DNA of 64,000 nt from Adineta vaga (lineage: Eukaryota; Rotifera). How positions within the stretch are numbered: position 1 is the first letter of the stretch; every line of letters starts with the position of its first letter. The translations under genes and the position numbers were made by a program. A model generated the notes under the pieces. That model did no database searches. It saw only the letters and a list, made by a program, of their open reading frames with translations, and had not been told where the DNA came from. This document shows positions 57,398 through 64,000 of this stretch, piece by piece. Location: assembly GCA_021613535.1 (NCBI GenBank), contig CP075495.1:7812001-7876000 (forward strand). The letters run 5' to 3'.

Positions 57398-59532
57398 ATG
57401 ACGAGCAATTTCGAACAACGACAAACAAGACAATCACGAGATTTCGATCGACCTGAAGAGACAAACTATGATACATTATCATCAAATTTAGCAACAACAA
57501 CAACATATCGATCAGCAGTCAGTCCACGAGTAACTAATGTTCAACGTTCACGTCCAACAGGCTTAGGTATTACTAGTGCATCGACACGAATTTCTCAAAA
57601 TTATTATTCTACAAATAGTTCTGGCTTTGGACCAGGTCTTGCTTCTTTGGTACACTTTTCTGGTGTACCAATGCGTGGTGGTTATGGTGGTACTGATACG
57701 GCTGTTGCAACGATTAATACAGCTCGAAAACGTGATAAACGTGATCTCGAACTTTTAAATGATAAATTTGCACAATATGTAGAAAGAGTACGATTTTTAG
57801 AAGCACAAAATCGAAAATTAAATATGGAATTAGAAGCTTTACGAAGTCGTTCAGGACAGTAAGTGATGAAAGAAAGAAATAATTATAACTGAAAAACTAT
57901 TTTCATCCAGAGGTTCATCACGTATTAAAGAAATGTATGATATTGAACGTGCTGAAGCAGAAAAATTGATTGCTGATACACAACGCGATGCTGCTAGTGC
58001 TAAATTGAAAGCTGAACAACTTGAACAAGACGTAAAACGACAAGCAGCACGAATGAAAGATATAACTGGATCTACTGAAGCTGAACGACGAGAAATTGAT
58101 AATATTCAACGTCAAATAGCTGAAAACGAAGCAGTAAGAGAATATTCAAATTCCGATTGTCATATTCTATTCTGTTTTATAGCAAATTGCTTTATTCCGT
58201 CGTCGTATCGCTGATCTTGACGATGAATTACGTCGATATAAAATTGAAAGTCAACGTTTATCATCAGAAATAAATCGTCTTCAAAATGAAATTCAAAATG
58301 AATTATTCATTAAAGTATCATGTGAAGTAGAAAAAGTTGCTCTTGACGATGAAATTGAAACTCTTAAACAACTACGTAAATTCGACTATTTTAACATCAT
58401 ATTTCATTAGAATTGTTTCTAAATACATCATTTAGATGAAGCAGAATTAGCTGAAATTCGTTCTCAAAGTGTATCCAATGATCTTGATCCATCACAATTC
58501 TTTCGTAATGAATTATCTCAATCAATTCAAGAAATTCGTAATGATTATGAAAATGCAATTGATAATCGACGAAATGAATTACAAAATCGTTATCATCTAT
58601 TAGTCAAAGAAACAATTATTCGTACTCAACCAGCAAATACTTTCGTAAATGTTCAACAACAAAAGCAGACCGAACTTTTACGTACAGAAATTCTACAAAC
58701 TCAAAATCAAAATGCTCATCTACTTGCTAAAAATAAACAACTTCAAAATGCAATGGAAGAACTAAAACGTAAAATTAAAGATTTACAAGATGCAGGTAAA
58801 AGAAAAGATCAATAGACAAAAACATCAAATTTCGAATTTCTATTCTATAGATGCACAGGCCAGAGCGAAAGGTGAACGAGATATTGATGAAGCACGACGT
58901 CATTTACAACGTGTTAAAGACGATTATGATCTAATACTTGAATTTAAAACATCACTTGAAAAAGAAATTGAAACTTATCGAAGACATCTCGAAGGTAATT
59001 CGTATAATTTTTCTCTTTATATTCTAGGATATATTCTTTGTATCTAGGTCCTGATGGTCTTCGAGGATGTGTTGATCGAATTGTACAAAATGCTGAACAA
59101 CAAGCTCTTGATCGAACTGGTGGTTCTGGTTCTTCTAAAAATATTTATGCCAGTGGTTCAACGACGATTCAACATACGTATATCAATACGACTAGTTCAA
59201 ATTATGGTCATGGAGGTTCAACACCCGGTGCTACTATTAGTAATCTTATTAATCAATCTCCTCCCAAATCAAGTCCCTATCAAACACTATCGAGTACTTT
59301 TAGAGATAGTACATTACGAAATGCACCACCTACCAGTAGTACACTTCGAAATAGTACATTACCTGATGATACAAATTATAATCGTTCATTTCGTGAGAGT
59401 TCAATACATGAATATACCAATCAAAATAGTTTAAGTCGTGGCAGTGTTATACGAGATAGTATTCCTGTACGGCAAAGTTCTACAAATGATTATCGAGAAA
59501 GTGAGATTTATGACACTATCGAAGATTCTTAA
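57398..59532 (+). CDS. Cytoplasmic intermediate filament protein
   Basis: About six exons give about 590 residues. The head is Ser/Thr/Arg-rich. The rod begins with the helix-initiation motif KRDKRDLELLNDKFAQYVER-VRFLEAQNRKL and continues through heptad coiled coil (YDIERAEAEKLIADTQRDAA, EIDNIQRQIAENEAQIALFR, VEKVALDDEIETLKQLHEAE-LAEI). It ends with the helix-termination motif DYDLILEFKTSLEKEIETYR-RHLEG. Coil 1B has the long lamin-type length seen in protostome IFs. The tail (about 150 residues) is Ser/Asn/Thr-rich with repeated STLR/RDST motifs and lacks a lamin Ig-fold, nuclear localisation signal and CAAX box, so it is a cytoplasmic filament protein rather than a lamin. The intron after LKQL rejoins to LHEAELAEI, which supports the model. 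Confidence 0.87.
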
Positions 59533-60806
59533 ACAATTTTATCGAAAGATTTCCAAACGAACTTTAAATCAAATCTTTCTATTTTTGTATTTCCGAAAGG
59601 TATTTATAGATGTACTCACGGATAATAAATTATTATTTTTTTGATTGTGAAAAATAAAAAAAAGTCTTAACATATTCATAATGAATCTTTTATTCAAAAC
59701 AGAAATTACTAAACAACTTGATTTATTTCATTTCATCCAATTGTTTAACCATAAAAATAAATGAACTCTTCATTTGCTGTACATTGTGTAGTATGTATTT
59801 TCAACCTATCAGAGGAGAAACAAAATTTTGTCAAAAAGACGAAATCTTTATCCGCATATGTTTTCAATCCAATCAATTAATCAATGTTGTTAAAGATTTG
59901 TTGAAAATTGATCAAATGAACAAGTTATTGCTTGTCTAGTTAATTGAAAACAAATTTAACATATGATCGTTAGAAATTAAACATCAGAACAAGTGACAAA
60001 ATTCAATAAAGAAAAGGAGAAAAAAATGATCAACACATCATTAGAGTGAATATCCGTTACGGAAAAGAAAAATCAACGACTATCACTATAATTTTTCTTT
60101 CTAATGACAAAAATTATTTCTTGAGATGTTTATTTATTGTTTAATGTAACAAAAGAATTTATTCTAAAGTATAACATCTAAGAGACGAGTTTATTTTTTC
60201 TCTTTGTTTTCTATTTATCGATGAATCATATAATACTTTCTCATATAAACTATATCGTTCTAATACGATCAAACTGAGCATGAATATAACGAAACGATAG
60301 AAATGAAAAAGACACAACATATAGCTATCGATCTATAGAAGGATAAATGATGAGATATAACCCCTATATGATCTAGTTCGTTATAGTTACATATCGAATT
60401 CGAGAGGCACGTGTGTTGTGAGCATCATATTTAAATAGGGTCTTGTTTATTCTTTTTCTTCTTCGTTATTTTTCTTCTCCTTCGAATAGATCATATATAC
60501 TAACGAAATCTCTTTGTTTTCTTCATTCTTCTCATCAGCTGTTTGGATATTTCAGTCAGCCGAATCTTGACATATATTAACTAAAAAATCATCAATGTAT
60601 AATTGATCAAATATCAATTAGGAAATTTTTTTTCTACTTTTATCAACGACCAATACAAATTGTCGCTTGTTTGAAATTTTTGACCAATTGAACAATTTTT
60701 TTCTTCTTCTTCCTTTCTCTTTTCTCTTTTCTCTTTTAAGATTGTTTGAAATTTATTTCCTTACGTCATTCATAGAACAACAAGACAAGTAATCAAACGA
60801 AACAGA
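59533..60806. other. Intergenic / promoter region of the homeobox gene
   Basis: About 1.27 kb, AT-rich, with long pyrimidine runs at 60690-60740 before the homeobox ATG. No other gene is recognised. Such a long upstream region is consistent with a regulated developmental gene. Confidence 0.4.
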
Positions 60807-62259
60807 ATGAATCGTACGAAGTATACCATTAAACCAGATCCTGATGCTTTAGATTTAAGCAATCGTCCTCAACATTTGTTATCGCCGTCGATTGACAATG
60901 AAGATGATGATGATGAATATTTACATAGTGAAGATGAACAACATCATGATCCTTTACAAGAAACAAGCGATTTTATTATTAAAGTAATTCGACATGTTTA
61001 TCTTTTACTTCTTTTTCTTATATAAATTTTCTGATTTCTTAGAAAACAACCTATGATAGTGGTTTTGTTGATACAAGCGATGAGAATAATGATTTAACAA
61101 TGGTAAAACAAGGTAAGTAAGAAGCGATTTTTTTTCGAAACGATATTCCCATACTATCTATCATTAAATTTCTATATCAATAACGATTAAAATTAATGAA
61201 AAGAAAAATGTTGAGGTAGATAATATAGAAACAATAGAGTCGAACTGGTTATTCATTCATTCGCTTCTTCAACACCTTTTTTTTTCGTTGCTATTTCGTG
61301 AACAATTAAACACCTGAGGATACATTGTTCATTTTGTTAATAGAACGACATCGTCATCATTATCATAGTACACCACTACGACCTCAACAAATTCATTCAC
61401 ATATACGTCATCCGAGTACAAGTAGTAGTACGTGTTCATCACCAACTAATCAAGAACGATCGCATTCGCCTGTTGATGATAAAGAATGTCGAAATACAAG
61501 GTGAGATAGAATTTTTTCAAAAAAGAAAGTGAAATAGTTTCGTTTGAATTGAAATATTTCAAATAGATTTCTTGGAAGTCGTGCTGTAGCTGTTTTAAAT
61601 CAATGGTTTCAATCAAATCGTGATTATCCATATCCTGATGATGAACGTACTGATCGTTTAGCTCGAGAAGCAGGTACTGAAAACAAGAATCTTTTATTCT
61701 ATAATTATCGAATTTGTTTATCACTTTCAACAGGTATCACACAAAAACAAGTGAAAAAATGGTTTGCAAACAAACGTGTACGAAGTCAAATGTGCTATAA
61801 ACCACTCTATCGTTCTCGAAAAGTAATCGAACATTTGTATGATAATCATTTATGTAACGAATGAAATTTCAGTCTCGTAATTCATCAACAATTCGTTCGA
61901 CACAAAATCAAGTTCCATCAACTGTTTCGACACCATCATCGGCAACGACACAACCTCGCCGTCCTCAAACAAATTATAACTATATTATTAATCATAACAA
62001 TATTGCAACACCAAACTCATTACCAGATTTTAGTAACGTTTTTCCAGGCCCAAATCCTGCTCTATTCAATCCAATGGCTGCTTCAATGATGATGTTTATG
62101 ATGCAACAACATTTAATGACAACAATGATGGCTGCTGCGGGTTTACCGCAATTACCTTCTGTACCAATACCACCTCCAACACCAACACCTTCGACTAATT
62201 CCTCAGCGACATCTCCAAAGAAAACAAATGTTGATCGTATTACAAGATTTTGGTTATAG
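60807..62259 (+). CDS. TALE-like homeobox transcription factor
   Basis: Six exons give about 330 residues. The acidic N-terminus (DNEDDDDEYLHSEDEQHHDP) is followed by a His/Ser-rich linker and an atypical homeodomain: FLGSRAVAVLNQWFQSNRDY-PYPDDERTDRLAREAGITQK-QVKKWFANKRVRSQ. The three extra residues between helices 1 and 2 (YPYPDDE) are the TALE signature. Helix 3 WFANKRVR keeps Trp48, Phe49 and Asn51 but differs from the usual WFINARRR of MEIS/PBX/IRX. No MEINOX, PBC or Iroquois domain was seen. Introns interrupt just before the homeodomain and after helix 2 (REAG/ITQK). The C-terminal region is Pro/Met-rich with SMMMFMMQQHLMTTMMAAAG. The exact subfamily is not assigned. Confidence 0.82.
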
Positions 62260-62927
62260 AATAGAAAAGCAATACTCTCCAACGAACATCGCACAGATAC
62301 AAACATAAGTTTTGACATTTGTTTGTTTTGTTGAAATCAATGTGATTTTGTTATTGCTGTTTTTCTATTATACTTTGTTTTGTCCTCTTTCTTTTTTCGC
62401 AGTGCATTGAAATTGAAAAGGAAAAAAAGAAACTTAAGTTGTGTGCGTTTTGTGTGAGAGTAAAACTTTCTTTTTTGCGATTTTTTATCTATTAAAACTC
62501 ATGAACAAAAAAATGAAACTAAATCTTCGTCTTTCAATGAAAAAAACAATTGACTAAATGTCTCCAACAAGTTATAGAGAATGACGAAACATAAAATAGA
62601 TGGATTCACAATATGTGATCAGAAGAAGATTGATTAATAATCGAGGAATTTGTGCGAAGTTCACTGAAAGTGTGTCAGATACTATGGGAGAAAAAACTCA
62701 TTCAGTTACTCAGCATCCTTTGTTGACGAATGCTTTTGTTATGGTTTTTAGGCAACAAAAACATAACAATTCGTTTTTTTAATTTCATTTAGTTATTATA
62801 ACTAAACAAATAAGAATTCAACTAGAACTATCGATATCTTTGATTATCAATTAAACCGCTGGAGTTTTCTTTTCACTTATGTTTACATTTTTCCGAATAG
62901 AATTTTTTCGAAAAGCAGAATAAATAA
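62260..62927. other. Convergent 3' intergenic region
   Basis: Between the homeobox gene stop and the stop of the minus-strand gene. AT-rich 3'UTR-like sequence. A 60-codon frame at 62600 has no support. Confidence 0.4.
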
Positions 62928-63631
62928 TCAATTGTCCTCTAATGTCGAAACTAATTGTGTAAAACGATCATCTTCTGTTGCTGTTTTTTGTATATGAGAG
63001 TGTCGATTATAAGCACTTTTCTTTCGTGCTGCAATCATATGTTTACGATTCATGACTTGTGATGAATGTGGTGCAAGAATGATTTCTAGCATAACTGGTT
63101 GAAATTGAAGGAAATTTTGTTTGATTCTTTCATTTGCTACTGCCGGAACATCATCATCAATTCCGTCGAAACGATGTAATGGAGAAATATTTACTGTCGA
63201 TGTATTTTTCGTTGGATAAATACTTGGAAGAAAAATATGGCTGGTTCGACCACTTTCTTCTGTTTTACGATTCCATGATGTTCGACATGTATCTCGAAAT
63301 GCTTTATCAGCATCAAACCATTGATGACGTTTCGATAATAAACCATAAACAAATACGTGATTCTGTGCATTACGACGGCGAATAGCATCAATATTATCTT
63401 TATCGATTTGTTTATGTTTACGATTAAGTTCACGTTGATACTCTGTTTCAGATTTTAAGAGAGTTTGATAATATAAACCTGGAAGACGATTTGTACCAGT
63501 TTTCTTCTTACTAAACAAATATATATATATATATATATGTACATATTGTGAAAGTTCAATTGTGATGTTTTCCATTAAAGATTAAAATCCTATTCCGAAG
63601 ATAAGTGAGATATTTTTACTTACAAGTTCAT
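62928..63631 (-). CDS. Uncharacterised conserved-looking basic protein
   Basis: Not recognised. I model two exons: a tiny first exon, 63624-63631 (ATGAACTT followed by a perfect GTAAGT donor), spliced over a 113-nt intron containing a (TA)n run to exon 62928-63510. This gives about 196 residues starting MNFKKKTGTNRLPGLYYQTL. The alternative unspliced start at 63575 reads through the TA repeat (YIYIYIY) and is less likely. The protein is basic and helical (KSETEYQRELNRKHKQIDKD, AIRRRNAQNHVFVYGLLSKR-HQWFDADKAF) with a long, possibly disordered C-terminal half. No signal peptide or membrane segment. Confidence 0.5.
63518..63538. repeat. (TA)n microsatellite in an intron
   Basis: A TA dinucleotide run just upstream of the acceptor of the minus-strand gene's second exon. 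Confidence 0.85.
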
Positions 63632-64000
63632 ATTCTAATAGAATTCTACTGTGTATATTTCAGTTGACAAATTGAGAAGAAAAGAAAAGGAAAAGGTGTC
63701 AATAATTTTGTTTCAATCGATGTTTGCTATTTGAAATACGTCATTTTTTTTATCAAGTTTAAAAGAAACAATATAAATTAATAACAATTTAATGCGTTGC
63801 GATGCAAAAAGAAAAAGAAATACGGTACTTGACACAGCAAAAATAAATGTGTCTTGTGAACTGTTGAATTTGTCTACAAAAGAAATTCAAAAATACTCTC
63901 TTCTCAAGTGTGAAAAAAATCTTCGCTTAAATAATAATAACAAATAAAGCGAAGAAAAAGAATTCTTTTCAATTACACAAAAGAAAACTAAAATAACTTC
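63632..64000. other. Upstream region of the minus-strand gene
   Basis: AT-rich, with no gene recognised. It is probably the promoter of the gene at 62928-63631. Confidence 0.35.

Noticed and set aside
62600-62782. 60-codon frame downstream of the homeobox gene
   Set aside because: No homology or splice context; lies in the 3' region between convergent genes.
1-64000. tRNA, rRNA or spliced-leader RNA genes
   Set aside because: I looked for T-loop-like GGTTCGA and rRNA-like conserved blocks and saw none by eye; a tRNAscan/Infernal run would be decisive.

Overview
The window is nuclear DNA of a small, intron-dense invertebrate genome, and it most resembles a bdelloid rotifer (Rotaria/Adineta-like). 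This assignment is inference. The supporting signs are a strongly AT-rich sequence, many spliceosomal introns of about 50-70 nt, a single-exon ADP-ribosyltransferase fused to TPRs (a family greatly expanded in bdelloids), a B-box/propeller protein of a similarly expanded type, genes that look foreign to animals (a GH17-like glucanase, a sucraseferredoxin-like protein), and genes whose ATG lies directly behind a 3' splice site, as expected with spliced-leader trans-splicing. All gene models were read by eye from conserved protein segments and GT-AG boundaries.

Layout. 1-0.46 kb: 5' end of TFIP11 (minus). 0.76-2.25 kb: membrane-anchored Thr-rich mucin-like protein (plus). 2.66-4.08 kb: secreted GH17-like enzyme (minus). 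4.73-7.35 kb: WDR91 (minus). 7.8-8.1 kb: small secreted protein (minus). 8.25-14.8 kb: IGBP1, UNC45 and POLR3F in tight tandem, a candidate trans-spliced operon. 15.0-16.4 kb: renalase (minus).

16.4-27.3 kb is the odd region. A minus-strand exon near 24.4 kb encodes a signal peptide followed by a dibasic-flanked 13-residue peptide. It is followed by about 68 phase-locked units of 92-94 bp that run without a break to 17.86 kb, and then by a candidate terminal exon with a strong acceptor and a poly(A) signal. The best-preserved units each hold a 23-25 nt exon-like core between an acceptor-like CTGCAG and a donor-like GTGAGT, so the array looks like a tandemly amplified micro-exon plus intron. 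A 392-bp hAT-like foldback MITE with a perfect 8-bp target duplication lies at 25.5-25.9 kb.

27.4-31.5 kb: ART-TPR and B-box/propeller genes (minus). 32.9-39.3 kb: IPO13 and TANGO2 (plus). 39.5-42.5 kb: two uncharacterised genes and a CFAP77-like ciliary protein. 42.8-45.6 kb: a degenerate ACSM-like acyl-CoA synthetase and an ankyrin-SOCS protein (minus). 46.9-52.8 kb: ZC3H18, a divergent RPL11 paralogue and a sucraseferredoxin-like protein (plus). 54.5-62.3 kb: a Cys-loop receptor subunit, a cytoplasmic intermediate filament protein and a TALE-like homeobox gene (plus). 62.9-63.6 kb: an uncharacterised minus-strand gene.

Most genes are housekeeping (splicing, Pol III, chaperone, nuclear import, endosome) and unrelated to one another. 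The accessory content is the peptide gene with its array, the MITE, the ART-TPR gene, the GH17-like gene and the degenerate paralogues.
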